A DNA stretch of 64,000 nucleotides, taken from positions 1,164,001-1,228,000 of the forward strand of contig NZ_CP048286.1 of assembly GCF_010365285.1 (NCBI RefSeq). The letters run 5' to 3'. Position 1 is the stretch's first letter. Each line of letters starts with the position of its first letter. The notes below the pieces were generated by a model that worked only from the letters and a program-made list of their open reading frames with translations, had not been told where the DNA came from and did no database searches. Positions 35,321 to 45,005 of the stretch are shown here, piece by piece. The DNA comes from Paenibacillus rhizovicinus. Its GTDB lineage: Bacteria; Bacillota; Bacilli; Paenibacillales; Paenibacillaceae. Position numbers and translations under genes: made by a program.

Positions 35321-35355
35321 TGTTCAGTTCGATCGTCGATAGATTTCGCCTAAGA

Positions 35356-36216
35356 TTATTTAAAGGCCGGTACGATCGCGCCTTGGTATTTATCTTCAAT
35401 GAATTTCTTGACTTCCGGCGTTTGCAGCGCGGCCGCCAGTTTTTTGATTCCTTCGGAATCTTTGTTGTCCGGACGGGCAACGAGGATATTGACATAAGGC
35501 GAGTCGCTTCCTTCGATGAACAGCGCGTCTTTCGTCGGTACCAAACCTGCTTCAAGCGCGTAGTTCGTGTTGATAAGAGCGAGATCCACTTCGTCCAGGA
35601 CGCGAGGCAGCGTAGCCGCTTCGACCTCGGTGATTTTCAGCTTTTTCGGATTGTCGACGATGTCGTGAACCGTGCCGGCAATGCCGACGCCGTCCTTCAG
35701 CTTGATCAATCCGTTCGCCGCCATCAGCGCGAGCGCGCGTCCGCCGTTCGTCGGATCGTTCGGAATGACGACTTTCGCGCCGTCCTTCAGTTCGTCCATG
35801 CTCTTCACTTTTTTGGAATAGCCGCCGAACGGTTCGATATGAACGCCGGCGACGCTGACCAGATCGTATCCTTTATCTTTGTTGAATCCCTCCAGGTAAG
35901 GCGCATGCTGGAAGAAATTCGCATCCAGCTGCTTCTCGTGCAGCTGCGTATTCGGTTGTACGTAATCGTTGAATTCCACGACTTCCAAGTTAATGCCTTG
36001 TTCTTTCAAAGCCGGTTTGATGAAGTTCAAAATTTCCGCGTGCGGGACCGGCGAAGCGCCGACCTTCAATGTAATTTCTTTCGTGCCTGCATTGTTGCCG
36101 GCCCCCGTCGTATTGCTGCCTGCCGAATTTCCGGCATTGTCGTTGTTCTTGGCTCCGCAGGCAGATAACACTGCGATCAATACGAGCGCCAAAATAGTTA
36201 AGCTAGCTTTTTTCAT
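35356..36216 (-). CDS. metQ: Methionine ABC transporter binding lipoprotein
   Basis: MetQ captures D/L-methionine outside the membrane. The signal peptide ends in a lipobox (VLSAC, Cys20), followed by an Asn/Gly-rich spacer and a NLPA-type fold (LKVGASPVPHAEILNFIKPALKEQGINLE; YVNILVARPDNKDS). At 286 residues it is typical. The order metN-metI-metQ with a common terminator supports the assignment. A SAM or other riboswitch was looked for upstream of the operon and not found. Confidence 0.95.
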   Translation of the reverse strand: MKKASLTILALVLIAVLSACGAKNNDNAGNSAGSNTTGAGNNAGTKEITLKVGASPVPHAEILNFIKPALKEQGINLEVVEFNDYVQPNTQLHEKQLDANFFQHAPYLEGFNKDKGYDLVSVAGVHIEPFGGYSKKVKSMDELKDGAKVVIPNDPTNGGRALALMAANGLIKLKDGVGIAGTVHDIVDNPKKLKITEVEAATLPRVLDEVDLALINTNYALEAGLVPTKDALFIEGSDSPYVNILVARPDNKDSEGIKKLAAALQTPEVKKFIEDKYQGAIVPAFK

Positions 36217-36259
36217 GTTGTCTTTCCTCCATCTGATGTTTCACTCTATGATGTCCACC

Positions 36260-36931
36260 TTACTTCCGGCTGAATCGGCGAACCAAATAGTCGCCGGCCA
36301 TCTGCAGGAGTTGAACCAAAATAACTAGCAAGATGACGGTAACGACCATCACGTCCGTCTGGAACCGCTGGTACCCGTAACGGAGCGCTAAATCGCCCAG
36401 ACCTCCGCCGCCGATAACGCCGGACATCGCCGTATACGACACGAGCGTAACGGCCGTAATCGTAACCCCGGCCAGCAGGCTGGGTCTTGCTTCCAGCAGC
36501 AGCACGCGCCTGACGATATCCAAGCGGGATGCTCCCATCGCCTGCGCCGCTTCGATCACGCCGCGGTCGACCTCGCGAAGCGACGTCTCCACCAGCCGGG
36601 CGAAGAATGGCGCTGCGGCGACGACGAGCGGCGGGATGGAGCCCTGAACGCCAAGCGTCGTGCCCGTGATCGCCTTCGTGACCGGCATGATCATGATCAT
36701 CAGAATAATGAACGGTACCGAACGCAATATATTCACGACCAATGACAACAGGAAATATACGACCGGCTGGGCAAGCAGCTGACGCTTTGAGGTCAGGAAC
36801 AGGACGATGCCCAGCAGCAAGCCGATAATGATCGTGAATAGAAGCGATGCGCCGACCATTTTCAGCGTATCTTTGGACGCCTGCCACACTTCCGACCAGA
36901 CGATATTCTCGAGCGACATCCGCAGCGTCAT
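36260..36931 (-). CDS. metI: Methionine ABC transporter permease
   Basis: A 223-residue protein with five transmembrane helices and the cytoplasmic EAA-like loop (EAAQAMGASRLDIVRRVLLLEARPSLLAGV), which contacts the ATPase. The family start is short and the MTLRMSLENIVWSEVW opening is typical of MetI. It overlaps metN by 4 bp and precedes metQ by 43 bp. Confidence 0.96.
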   Translation of the reverse strand: MTLRMSLENIVWSEVWQASKDTLKMVGASLLFTIIIGLLLGIVLFLTSKRQLLAQPVVYFLLSLVVNILRSVPFIILMIMIMPVTKAITGTTLGVQGSIPPLVVAAAPFFARLVETSLREVDRGVIEAAQAMGASRLDIVRRVLLLEARPSLLAGVTITAVTLVSYTAMSGVIGGGGLGDLALRYGYQRFQTDVMVVTVILLVILVQLLQMAGDYLVRRFSRK

Positions 36932-37983
36932 GTCAGTTCACCTACTTCCAGCCCTTTATCCCGCAAAGCGGCCAACACCTGTTTAATTTCCTGCGAATCC
37001 CCAATGAACTCGATGACCAACTGACCGTAAGGCGTATTCTTCATGCGCGAAACCGTTCCTTGCAAAATCGTAAATTGGACCGACGTCGATTTGACCGCAT
37101 TGAACAGCAGCGGTTCATACGTGATATCGCCGACGTAATTGATCTTCATCAGACGGCCTTTGCTTAACGGAATCAATTCGCGCGGGTCGAACGAATCCGC
37201 GACTTGGCTGACGAAGTCTTTGGTCGTCGCATGCTGCGGCTTCAAGAAGACGTCCAGCACATCGCCCATCTCCACGACCTCGCCGCTGTCGATGACCGCC
37301 ACGCGGTCGCATATCGTGCGGATGACGTGCATCTCATGCGTAATCAGCAGGATCGTGATCCCCAGCTTCTTGTTGATGTCGAGCAGCAGCGCCAAGATCG
37401 CGTTCGTTGTCTGAGGATCGAGCGCCGAAGTCGCTTCATCGCATAGCAGGACGTCCGGATCGCTCGCAAGCGCTCGCGCAATGCCTACGCGCTGCTTCTG
37501 GCCGCCCGACAGCTGAGCGGGATATTTGTCCGCATGCTGTTCGAGTCCGACAAGCAGCAGCAGTTCATTCACCCGCGAACGGATCGCGGACTTGGACAAT
37601 TTAGCAAGGCGAAGCGGGAACGCGATATTATCCCGTACCGTTGCCATGGCAAGCAGATTGAAATGTTGAAAAATCATGCCGATCCTCCGGCGTTCCTTCT
37701 GCAGCTGGGACGACGTCAGCTTCGTCAGCTCCACGTCTCCGACTTTCACGGTACCGGTCGTCGGCCGCTCGAGCAGGTTCACCGTACGGAGCAATGTGCT
37801 CTTGCCCGCGCCGGAATGGCCGATTATGCCGAATATTTCGCCTTTGGCGATTGTCAGATTAATATGTTTGATCGCTTCCACGGATGCGGAACCGGTCTGA
37901 TAGGATTTGCTTATGTCTGTGAGCTCGATCAGTTCAATTACCCCCTGCCATCCATCGTAAGCCAATAGCGGTAGAATACCCAT
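36928..37983 (-). CDS. metN: Methionine ABC transporter ATPase
   Basis: A 351-residue ATPase with the Walker A GHSGAGKSTL, signature LSGGQKQRVGIARAL, Walker B VLLCDEATSALD and a C-terminal NIL/ACT-like domain (residues about 270-350) that senses methionine in MetN. The start is uncertain. ATG 37983 has GGGAG 10 nt upstream but adds 17 residues not seen in relatives; a CTG at 37932 (product then starts M-IELTDISKSY) fits the usual N-terminus and has GGGGG 7 nt before it. An upstream ATG at 38013 is unlikely. Confidence 0.92.
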   Translation of the reverse strand: MGILPLLAYDGWQGVIELIELTDISKSYQTGSASVEAIKHINLTIAKGEIFGIIGHSGAGKSTLLRTVNLLERPTTGTVKVGDVELTKLTSSQLQKERRRIGMIFQHFNLLAMATVRDNIAFPLRLAKLSKSAIRSRVNELLLLVGLEQHADKYPAQLSGGQKQRVGIARALASDPDVLLCDEATSALDPQTTNAILALLLDINKKLGITILLITHEMHVIRTICDRVAVIDSGEVVEMGDVLDVFLKPQHATTKDFVSQVADSFDPRELIPLSKGRLMKINYVGDITYEPLLFNAVKSTSVQFTILQGTVSRMKNTPYGQLVIEFIGDSQEIKQVLAALRDKGLEVGELT

Positions 37984-38049
37984 TTTACGGCGGCTCCCGT
38001 CAGGAGTCCGCACAAGATTCGTTCTTGGATTTTAAAAACGACAAATTGC

Positions 38050-38079
38050 ATTATAACTAATTTCGTGCAAGGCTGTCAC
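38050..38079 (-). promoter_or_regulatory. Promoter of metNIQ
   Basis: GTGACA (38079-38074), 18 bp, TATAAT (38055-38050) on the minus strand. The following leader (about 100 nt) has a GC-rich hairpin (GCGG-A-CTCC / GGGAG-CCGC) but no SAM-riboswitch (S-box) elements that I can recognise. Confidence 0.65.
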
Positions 38080-38104
38080 TGGATTAAATTACTAAGCATA
38101 TGCC

Positions 38105-38143
38105 AAAAAGCCCGCAGTCCCCGTATGCGGGGATGCGGACTTT
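38105..38143 (-). terminator. Terminator of the spoIIGA-sigE operon
   Basis: GTCCGCATCCCCG pairs with CGGGGACTGCGGGC around CATA, then TTTTTGG on the minus strand, shortly after the sigE stop. Confidence 0.85.
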
Positions 38144-38157
38144 GATTTGTTCACCGT

Positions 38158-38880
38158 TTAGACCATTTTGTTGAACTCCTTGCGCAGCCTCTTAATGATG
38201 CGTTTCTCCAAACGGGATATATAGGACTGCGAGATGCCGAGCAGATCGGCAACGTCCTTCTGCGTCTTCTCTTCCCCGTCAGCCAAGCCGAAACGCAGCT
38301 CCATGATGATGCGTTCGCGCTCCGTCAGCTTATCCAGTGCCTTGTGCAGCAGCTTGCGGTCGACCTGTTCCTCGATGTTGCGGTAGATCGTATCGTTCTC
38401 GGTACCCAGCACATCCGAGAGCAGCAGCTCGTTGCCATCCCAGTCGATATTCAAAGGTTCATCGAAGGACACTTCCGTCCGCGTCTTGCTGTTGCGGCGG
38501 AGATACATGAGGATTTCGTTCTCGATGCAGCGCGAGGCATAGGTGGCCAGCTTGATTTTTTTCTCCGGATCGAACGTATTGACCGCTTTAATAAGACCGA
38601 TTGCGCCGATGGACACCAAATCTTCAATGTGAATGCCCGTGTTCTCGAACTTCCGCGCGATGTACACGACAAGGCGCAGGTTGCGTTCGATGAGCATGGC
38701 TCGGATAGCAGAGTCGCCAGACGGCAGCTTCTCCAGCAAATATTCTTCTTCTTCGCGCGTGAGCGGCGGGGGCAGCGCTTCGCTTCCGCCAATATAATAA
38801 ATTTCCTCGCTCTTTAGGCCGAATAAAAACAAAACGCGATAATAATATAACTGCAGGATTAATTTCCATTTGACGAGCAT
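38158..38880 (-). CDS. sigE: Sporulation sigma factor E (pro-sigma-E)
   Basis: Sigma-E governs early mother-cell transcription. It is made as an inactive precursor tethered to the membrane by an N-terminal pro-segment of about 27 residues ([20 protein letters not shown]), which SpoIIGA cleaves. Core regions 2 ([23 protein letters not shown]) and 4 ([22 protein letters not shown]) match Bacillus. The 240 residues are normal length. It overlaps spoIIGA by 22 bp. Confidence 0.97.
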   Translation of the reverse strand: MLVKWKLILQLYYYRVLFLFGLKSEEIYYIGGSEALPPPLTREEEEYLLEKLPSGDSAIRAMLIERNLRLVVYIARKFENTGIHIEDLVSIGAIGLIKAVNTFDPEKKIKLATYASRCIENEILMYLRRNSKTRTEVSFDEPLNIDWDGNELLLSDVLGTENDTIYRNIEEQVDRKLLHKALDKLTERERIIMELRFGLADGEEKTQKDVADLLGISQSYISRLEKRIIKRLRKEFNKMV

Positions 38881-39866
38881 GCTGCTCCATCCCTTCCCGA
38901 AGTGCTGTGAATGGTTTCGATCGTGACGCTGCGCTCTTGAAGAAGTGACGGATGGATAATCGCCCTGTACGTCCCGTCTGCAACAAGCTTTCCGGCATCC
39001 AGCCCGATCAGTACCTTCTTGGACTGGAATAGCTCCCCGTCCCTATCGACAATGACTAGGTCCGGCTTAATGGCAAGCATGAATTGCGCGCCTCGGTTCA
39101 CGCCCCGATAGGGCACAAGCCGAAGCCGATCACGCCATTTGAAAGGCTCATCATCCGTCATGCCGGCGAGCAACTGATCCACTTTCGCCTCCCGGATATA
39201 CCGAATCCAGGAAGCCGGCAGAACATCCTGCCACACGGAAGTTTCCATGACCATAACCGGCGTTCGCGTGAGCGGTTCATACAGCTGGTTACCCGTATCG
39301 ATCAGGCCCGTACAGCAATGCTCCTGATCATCAATTCGCACTTTCACCTCCGCGAGATGGGTTGTGACCAAATCCCGCTCCCTGCGCCCAGTCATCACCG
39401 AACGGTAAATATAATAGCCGACCACAATGAGAGAGAAGAGAAAGACCATCGTCGTGCTCAGCATGAAAACAGGTCTGCCGTTCGCATCGTATATGACGGT
39501 CCGCCATAGCTGGTTCGAACTGTTCATGAATAAATAATGAAAGCCGAGCAAAGCTCCGGCAGCAGCAAAATTCACGCCGTAAAACGCGCCGATCAACCGA
39601 ACAAAATGCTGGACGCTTCCAAATCCGAAAGCAATCAGCAGCATAACAAGAGAGAACGAAAGCTTGACGACGATGGAAAACATGAACGACAACGGCGGAA
39701 ACACAATCATGACGGCGTACAAGGAGCCAACGCCCGCTGCCAACAGCATTCGCCACCATTTGGCGCGGATGCTTCGCACCCACGCGGTCAGCAGCAAATT
39801 GGAACCGTCGATCAACAGGTTTACGAGAAACAGGACATCGATATAAACTGCATTCAGCGCCTTCAC
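38859..39866 (-). CDS. spoIIGA: Pro-sigma-E processing protease SpoIIGA
   Basis: SpoIIGA is a membrane-bound aspartic protease that activates pro-sigma-E at the start of mother-cell development. The 335 residues show five N-terminal transmembrane helices ([20 protein letters not shown], first 25) and a cytoplasmic protease domain with the catalytic [11 protein letters not shown]. It overlaps sigE by 22 bp, so the two are coupled. Upstream lies a candidate Spo0A-controlled promoter. Confidence 0.96.
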   Translation of the reverse strand: MKALNAVYIDVLFLVNLLIDGSNLLLTAWVRSIRAKWWRMLLAAGVGSLYAVMIVFPPLSFMFSIVVKLSFSLVMLLIAFGFGSVQHFVRLIGAFYGVNFAAAGALLGFHYLFMNSSNQLWRTVIYDANGRPVFMLSTTMVFLFSLIVVGYYIYRSVMTGRRERDLVTTHLAEVKVRIDDQEHCCTGLIDTGNQLYEPLTRTPVMVMETSVWQDVLPASWIRYIREAKVDQLLAGMTDDEPFKWRDRLRLVPYRGVNRGAQFMLAIKPDLVIVDRDGELFQSKKVLIGLDAGKLVADGTYRAIIHPSLLQERSVTIETIHSTSGRDGAACSSNGN

Positions 39867-39991
39867 CTTCCTGCTGCAGTTCCCATGGTCCGCTTTCTCT
39901 TAATTGCTTCTCGCGATGTTTGCACGAAGTATTCGCGTTACATGTCGCGACTAAATCGTGATGTTATAGCGAGGATGTGCGGCTTGTGTCT

Positions 39992-40058
39992 AGTATAGTT
40001 AAATCCTATTACAATGTCTGTCTAATCATGCCGTCAGGAGCGATCTTTTTTTGTCGAC
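39992..40058 (-). promoter_or_regulatory. Candidate Spo0A-activated spoIIGA promoter
   Basis: TATACT (39997-39992) as -10 and TAGACA (40024-40019) as -35 on the minus strand, with an over-long 21-bp spacer. The known Bacillus spoIIG promoter also has such a wide spacer and needs phosphorylated Spo0A. A near-perfect 0A box, TTTGTCGAC, lies on the plus strand at 40050-40058. The gap from 39867 to 40202 otherwise holds only the ftsZ terminator. Confidence 0.4.
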
Positions 40059-40110
40059 CCGCCGCGCGCCGAGCGGTCGGACAAGCTTGCCGCGAAGCTT
40101 ATTTCCTAGC

Positions 40111-40145
40111 AAAAAAGCCGCTTTCCGTAGATACGGAAAGCGGCT
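40111..40145 (-). terminator. Terminator of the dcw/ftsZ operon
   Basis: AGCCGCTTTCCGTA pairs with TACGGAAAGCGGCT around a TC loop, then TTTTTTG on the minus strand, about 60 bp after the ftsZ stop. Confidence 0.9.
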
Positions 40146-40202
40146 AAAGTCCTCTTATTAATCCATTATTTCGCTCGATGTTACCGATCGTTTCGCTCGA
40201 TG

Positions 40203-41342
40203 TTACCGATCGTTGTTGCGACGGTTGCGGAGGAATGCAGGGATGTCCAGCTGATCGCTGGAAACCGGTGTACCGAACGGTTTAGGACCGTTGTTAGCCG
40301 GCTGCTGACGATGCTGCTGCGGTTCGCTTGCTTGTGGAGCATCGTTCTGCTGCTGGCCTGTAACCGGCCGGCGAAGGCTCGACGAATCGCGATGCTCGAA
40401 GCCTGTCGCGATCACCGTTACTTTGATTTCGTCTTTCAAGCTATCGTCGAAGTTTGCACCGAAGATCATGTTGACGTCCGGATCGGACGCGGAAATGACG
40501 ATCTCGGCTGCTTCGTTCACTTCGTACAGCGACAGGTTAGAGCCGCCTGTGATGCTCATGATAATGCCGCGCGCGCCATCGATCGACGTTTCCAGCAAGG
40601 GGCTTTGAATCGCTTTGCGCGCCGCTTCTGCCGCGCGGTTCTCCCCACTCGCGATGCCGATGCCCATCAGTGCGGAACCGCGTTCCGTCATGATCGTCTT
40701 TACGTCCGCGAAATCGAGGTTGATTAGTCCCGGTACGGCGATCAGTTCGGAGATGCCTTGCACCGCCTGCTTCAGTACGTTATCCGCTTCGCGGAACGCT
40801 TCCAGCATCGGCGTTTTCTTATCGACGATTTCGAGCAGCCGGTCGTTCGGAATGACGATCAGCGTATCGACCTTTTCTTTCAAGGCATCGATCCCGAGCT
40901 CGGCTTGTCCGGACCGCTTGCGGCCTTCGAACGTGAACGGGCGCGTTACGACGCCGACGGTCAGCGCGCCGCATTCGCGAGCGATTTCGGCGATAACCGG
41001 CGCGGCGCCCGTGCCGGTTCCTCCGCCCATGCCCGCTGTTACGAATACCATGTCTGCGCCTTTAAGTGTATTCATCACCGTTTCGCGCGATTCTTCAGCC
41101 GCTTTCTTGCCGACTTCCGGATTTGCTCCAGCGCCAAGACCGCGCGTGAGTTTATCTCCGATTTGCAGCTTCTGCTCCGACTTGGCCATATGAAGTGCCT
41201 GCGCATCCGTATTGACCGTAATAAACTCAACGCCCTTAACGCCGTTCTCAATCATTCGGTTGACGGCATTGCTGCCGCCACCGCCAACGCCGATGACTTT
41301 GATTTGCGCCATCTGCTCCATATCGAAATCAAATTCCAACAT
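40203..41342 (-). CDS. ftsZ: Cell-division tubulin homologue FtsZ
   Basis: FtsZ polymerises into the Z ring. The 379-residue protein has the tubulin signature [10 protein letters not shown] near residue 107, N-terminal [15 protein letters not shown], the T7 loop ([11 protein letters not shown]) and the conserved C-terminal peptide [12 protein letters not shown] that binds FtsA and SepF. It follows ftsA by 15 bp and is followed by a strong terminator. The 3' end including the stop was duplicated in a 22-bp tandem copy (40169-40212). Confidence 0.98.
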   Translation of the reverse strand: MLEFDFDMEQMAQIKVIGVGGGGSNAVNRMIENGVKGVEFITVNTDAQALHMAKSEQKLQIGDKLTRGLGAGANPEVGKKAAEESRETVMNTLKGADMVFVTAGMGGGTGTGAAPVIAEIARECGALTVGVVTRPFTFEGRKRSGQAELGIDALKEKVDTLIVIPNDRLLEIVDKKTPMLEAFREADNVLKQAVQGISELIAVPGLINLDFADVKTIMTERGSALMGIGIASGENRAAEAARKAIQSPLLETSIDGARGIIMSITGGSNLSLYEVNEAAEIVISASDPDVNMIFGANFDDSLKDEIKVTVIATGFEHRDSSSLRRPVTGQQQNDAPQASEPQQHRQQPANNGPKPFGTPVSSDQLDIPAFLRNRRNNDR

Positions 41343-41357
41343 TCTATGGTCCCCCGA

Positions 41358-42602
41358 TCAAATGAATTCGCTAAACATATTTTTCAAACGCTCGAAAATT
41401 CCGGGCTTCGAGGGAGAAGTTGCTGCGCTAGCCTTCCTGCTCGCACTTTTCTTAGGTGCGGAGACGGTACGGCCCCTCATATATTTCGAAACATATTGAA
41501 TCATGCCGACACCGCTCGTGAAGGCCGGGTCTCGGACTCCAATGTAGTCCGGGACGGCAATGCGGACGCTCGATTCCAATTCATGCTGCGCAAGCGGAAG
41601 CGTACCGGGCATCGTTACGGTGCCGCCGGTAAGCACATAGCCATTGATCTTGTCGCCGTAACCCAATCGTCTAACCTCTTGGCGGATCAATTGAAAGATT
41701 TCCTGCATGCGCGGTTCAATAATATTCGCCAGATCAACCTGGGTGAATTCCTTCTCCACGTTGCTGCCCATGCGCATCACTTTGAACTTCTGATCGTCTG
41801 CGGCGTCGTCAACCAACGCGCAGCCGAATTTCTGCTTAATCTTCTCGGCTTGCTCCGTCTGCGTCCGAAGACCATAAGAGATATCGCTCGTTACGTATTC
41901 GCCCCCGACCGGAAGCGTAGACGTAGCAACGATGCTCCCTTGTTCGAAAATCGCGATCGTGCTGGAGCCTGCGCCGATATCGGCAAGTACGGTGCCCATC
42001 ATTTTCTCGTCTTTGGTCAGCGACATTTGGCCGGATGCCAGCGACATCAGAATGATGCCCGATATCCGTAAATTCGCTTTTTCTACGCACCGGACTAAGT
42101 TATGTATAGCTGTTTTCGCTCCGGTTACGACAGTTGCTTCCACTTCCAAACGCACGCCGATCATGCCGCGCGGATCGGAAATGCCTTCGAGGCCGTCTAC
42201 CAAATATTGCTTCGGCACCAGATTAATGATTTCGCGTTCGGGCGGCAGTGCGACGACTTTCGACGCTTGCTGAACACGCTCGATATCTTCTTCGCCGATC
42301 TCGCGATCTTCGTTGGAGATGGCTACTACGCCGTGATTCGTTTGCAATCCGATATGATTGCCTTGAATGCCTACATAAACATCGCTTATTTGAATGTCGA
42401 CCATCCGTTCAGCATGGTCCACAGCGCTGCGAATTGATGCGACGGTCTTATCGATATCAACAATAGCACCTTTGCGTATACCCTCCGAGTCGGCAGATCC
42501 AACTCCAATAATATTAATGACGCCGTTATTCACTTCGCCAATAATAGCACGAACTTTGGATGTACCGATGTCCAAACTGACGATGATGTCATTGCTGCTC
42601 AA
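41358..42602 (-). CDS. ftsA: Cell-division protein FtsA
   Basis: FtsA is the actin-like membrane anchor of FtsZ. The 414-residue protein starts SSNDIIVSLDIGTSKVRAIIGE, has the phosphate-binding segments (LADIGAGSSTIAIFE, VLTGGTVTMPG) and a C-terminal amphipathic helix (KPGIFERLKNMFSEFI) for membrane binding. I prefer the TTG start at 42602, which has GGAGGTG 7 nt upstream; the reading from 42626 adds eight residues within the ribosome binding site. It precedes ftsZ by 15 bp. Confidence 0.96.
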   Translation of the reverse strand: MSSNDIIVSLDIGTSKVRAIIGEVNNGVINIIGVGSADSEGIRKGAIVDIDKTVASIRSAVDHAERMVDIQISDVYVGIQGNHIGLQTNHGVVAISNEDREIGEEDIERVQQASKVVALPPEREIINLVPKQYLVDGLEGISDPRGMIGVRLEVEATVVTGAKTAIHNLVRCVEKANLRISGIILMSLASGQMSLTKDEKMMGTVLADIGAGSSTIAIFEQGSIVATSTLPVGGEYVTSDISYGLRTQTEQAEKIKQKFGCALVDDAADDQKFKVMRMGSNVEKEFTQVDLANIIEPRMQEIFQLIRQEVRRLGYGDKINGYVLTGGTVTMPGTLPLAQHELESSVRIAVPDYIGVRDPAFTSGVGMIQYVSKYMRGRTVSAPKKSASRKASAATSPSKPGIFERLKNMFSEFI

Positions 42603-42834
42603 CCTCTGGCACCTCCGTTTCAACATTAATAGGGTACAAATTCTTGCCGGGTCTGTGCATGCATCTCTTCTTATTCAACGCAGTTCTCATTTTCCCTCTT
42701 TTTTCTACAAATTTTTCAACATTTAAATTATATTACCGGCGTATAGCTACGCTGTATCCGTAATCGTCACATTCGAAAAAAATGCAAAGGGGTAAATTAA
42801 ATCTACATAAATAAAATTCTATCATTCTTTCACG

Positions 42835-43599
42835 CTATTGAGTAGTCTCTTTTTGCGTAGTGACGGGATTTTCCGGCTCTTCGGGAATGAACGGCGCATA
42901 TTTATCCGCAAGCAGCAGCGTGATCGTCCCGGGCGGCTGGATTTCGATGACGGCATTCATCGTCGCGATCTTCTCGGACAGCAGAGATACCGCGGTTATC
43001 ACCTCGAAACGCGTTCTCGTGTAGATTTTGATGCGGTCCGAATAGGACGGCGTCGGATCCGGCTTGATTTCGGAGAAATCCGAAAGCGCTTGATCCGGAA
43101 TGGCGGCCAATGCCTTGCACAGGGCAGCCAGCAAAGCGTCGTTCTCTTTCCAGCCCGACAAGATCGGCTTGTCGACCAACGGGTCGGATCCCGCCGGGAC
43201 CATCGTTCCGTTCGCCAGCACCGCCGATAATTCTCCCTTGTTCGACAAAGAGTAGGCAACGGTTTCGTATTCCTGCACGTGAATGGTTATGCTCCCCGGA
43301 AAGGATTTGGTCACGTTCACGCTCTTCACCGGCTTCAATGTTCGAATTCTCGCCTCGATAGCCGAGGTCGACGTACCGAAGAAGGAATCGCCCGCCTCGA
43401 TGGCAGCTGTCTTCCGGATGTCCGCGGCCTGCAAGTATTTCTGCCCTTCGACCGTGACGGTCGAAACTTTGCTAATGGAAGAGTTAAAGAACAGCACGCC
43501 CAAAATAACGATAAAAAGCAGAACGAGCACCGCCAGCAATTTCTTGCCGCCCTTGCGCCGTTTGACTGGTTCCCGCAGAACGGGCATCTTCTCCTGCAT
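42835..43599 (-). CDS. divIB: Cell-division protein DivIB/FtsQ
   Basis: DivIB (FtsQ) stabilises the FtsL-DivIC complex. The 254-residue protein has a short basic cytoplasmic tail, one transmembrane helix (residues about 20-40, KLLAVLVLLFIVILGVLFF), a POTRA domain beginning ISKVSTVTVEGQKYLQAADIRK, and a beta domain. The ATG 43599 has AGGGGA upstream at a good distance. It lies between murA and ftsA, with a 230-bp gap before ftsA that shows AT-rich, possibly promoter-bearing sequence but no clear gene. Confidence 0.93.
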   Translation of the reverse strand: MQEKMPVLREPVKRRKGGKKLLAVLVLLFIVILGVLFFNSSISKVSTVTVEGQKYLQAADIRKTAAIEAGDSFFGTSTSAIEARIRTLKPVKSVNVTKSFPGSITIHVQEYETVAYSLSNKGELSAVLANGTMVPAGSDPLVDKPILSGWKENDALLAALCKALAAIPDQALSDFSEIKPDPTPSYSDRIKIYTRTRFEVITAVSLLSEKIATMNAVIEIQPPGTITLLLADKYAPFIPEEPENPVTTQKETTQ

Positions 43600-43709
43600 G
43601 GCTTGTCCCCTATTCATAAAAACGCAAACGGCATCCCGCCGCATTATGGGCTGGAGCCGCTCACGCGAACTCTATCGTATTGTGCATGCTGTAAATCTAT
43701 CTTGTATTG

Positions 43710-44990
43710 TCAAGGCACGATCGTATTGTTAGTAATGGGTGAGAAGCGAGTAATTCTGGCGCCTAAACGGCCAAGCATTTCCTCGATCCGGTCATAGCCG
43801 CGGTCGATGTGGTGCACCTGCTCCACGACGGTCTTGCCTTGCGCGGCAAGCCCTGCGATGACAAGTGCGGCGCCTGCGCGCAAATCCGTCGCTTCTACCG
43901 TTGCGCCGTACAGCCTGGATACGCCGCGCACGATCGCGGAGCTGAGATCGACGCGTATATCGGCTCCCATTCGGGCGAGCTCGTCGACATGCTTGAAACG
44001 GCCTTCGAAGATCGTTTCCTTCATGATGCTAACGCCGTCCGCCAGCGCAAGCAGCACCATGATTTGCGACTGCAGGTCGGTCGGAAAAGCCGGATAAGGC
44101 GAGGTGACGATCCGGTCAATCGATTTGGGACGCGAAGCTGTTCCCACCTTGATTATATCACCGTCTACCGCTATTTGAACACCTGTGCGTCTCAGCACGT
44201 GGATGAGAGAGGTCAGATGCGAAGGGCAAGTATTGAGCAGCGTTACCTGCCCGCGGGTTGCCGCCGCAGCCACCATCACGGTTCCCGTCACGATGCGGTC
44301 CGGAATGACCTGATAGTTGCAAGGCGTAAGCCGCTCTACCCCTTCGACTGTGATCGTATCCGTACCGGCACCGATGATCTTCGCGCCCATACGGTTCAGA
44401 AAATGCTGCAAATCTTGGATTTCCGGTTCCCTTGCCGCATTGCTGATCGTCGTCAGCCCTTCCGCAAGGACAGCTGCCATCATAATGTTCTCCGTTGCCC
44501 CGACGCTCGGAAAGTCCAAATGGATTTCCGCGCCTCTCAGCTTCTTCGCATAGCAGGCAATCCGGCTCCCGTCCTCTTCGATTTCCGCCCCGAGGGCTTG
44601 CAAGCCGCTCAAGTGCAAATCGATTTTACGTTCACCGATCGCGCAGCCGCCAGGCTGATAAATCGTCACTTCGCCGAACCTTGCCAGAAGCGGTCCCATC
44701 AGGAAAATGGAAGATCGCATTTGGCGCATCAGCGCTTCAGGAATGTGGGAGGAATGCAGGCTTGACGTGTCGAGCAGCACGGTTTGGTCCTCGTGCTCCG
44801 CCCGGCAGCCAAGTTCGCGCAAAATGTTCAGCATGACGTCGATATCAAGCAGTTTGGGCACTTGATCGATCGTCACTTTTCCTTCAACCAGCATGCATGC
44901 AGCTAAAATCGGCAAAGCGGCATTTTTCGCGCCTTGGATAACAATGGTTCCTGAGAGTGGTTTCCCGCCTTCAATCACCAATTTGTCCAA
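43710..44990 (-). CDS. murA: UDP-GlcNAc enolpyruvyl transferase
   Basis: MurA transfers enolpyruvate from PEP to UDP-GlcNAc, the first committed step of peptidoglycan synthesis. The 426 residues have the active-site cysteine (PGGCAIGERKID, Cys116), the PEP-binding arginines (RMG and RLYGATVEATDLRAG) and the family start MDKLVIEGGKPLSGTIVIQGAKN. The Cys form is the fosfomycin target. It lies between murB and divIB; Bacillus has murA elsewhere, so this placement is typical of Paenibacillus-like dcw clusters. Confidence 0.97.
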   Translation of the reverse strand: MDKLVIEGGKPLSGTIVIQGAKNAALPILAACMLVEGKVTIDQVPKLLDIDVMLNILRELGCRAEHEDQTVLLDTSSLHSSHIPEALMRQMRSSIFLMGPLLARFGEVTIYQPGGCAIGERKIDLHLSGLQALGAEIEEDGSRIACYAKKLRGAEIHLDFPSVGATENIMMAAVLAEGLTTISNAAREPEIQDLQHFLNRMGAKIIGAGTDTITVEGVERLTPCNYQVIPDRIVTGTVMVAAAATRGQVTLLNTCPSHLTSLIHVLRRTGVQIAVDGDIIKVGTASRPKSIDRIVTSPYPAFPTDLQSQIMVLLALADGVSIMKETIFEGRFKHVDELARMGADIRVDLSSAIVRGVSRLYGATVEATDLRAGAALVIAGLAAQGKTVVEQVHHIDRGYDRIEEMLGRLGARITRFSPITNNTIVP

Positions 44991-45005
44991 TCTATCACCT
45001 CCGAA

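Noticed and set aside
37984..38080. SAM riboswitch before metNIQ
   Set aside because: No S-box core was found; only a short hairpin and a promoter are present.
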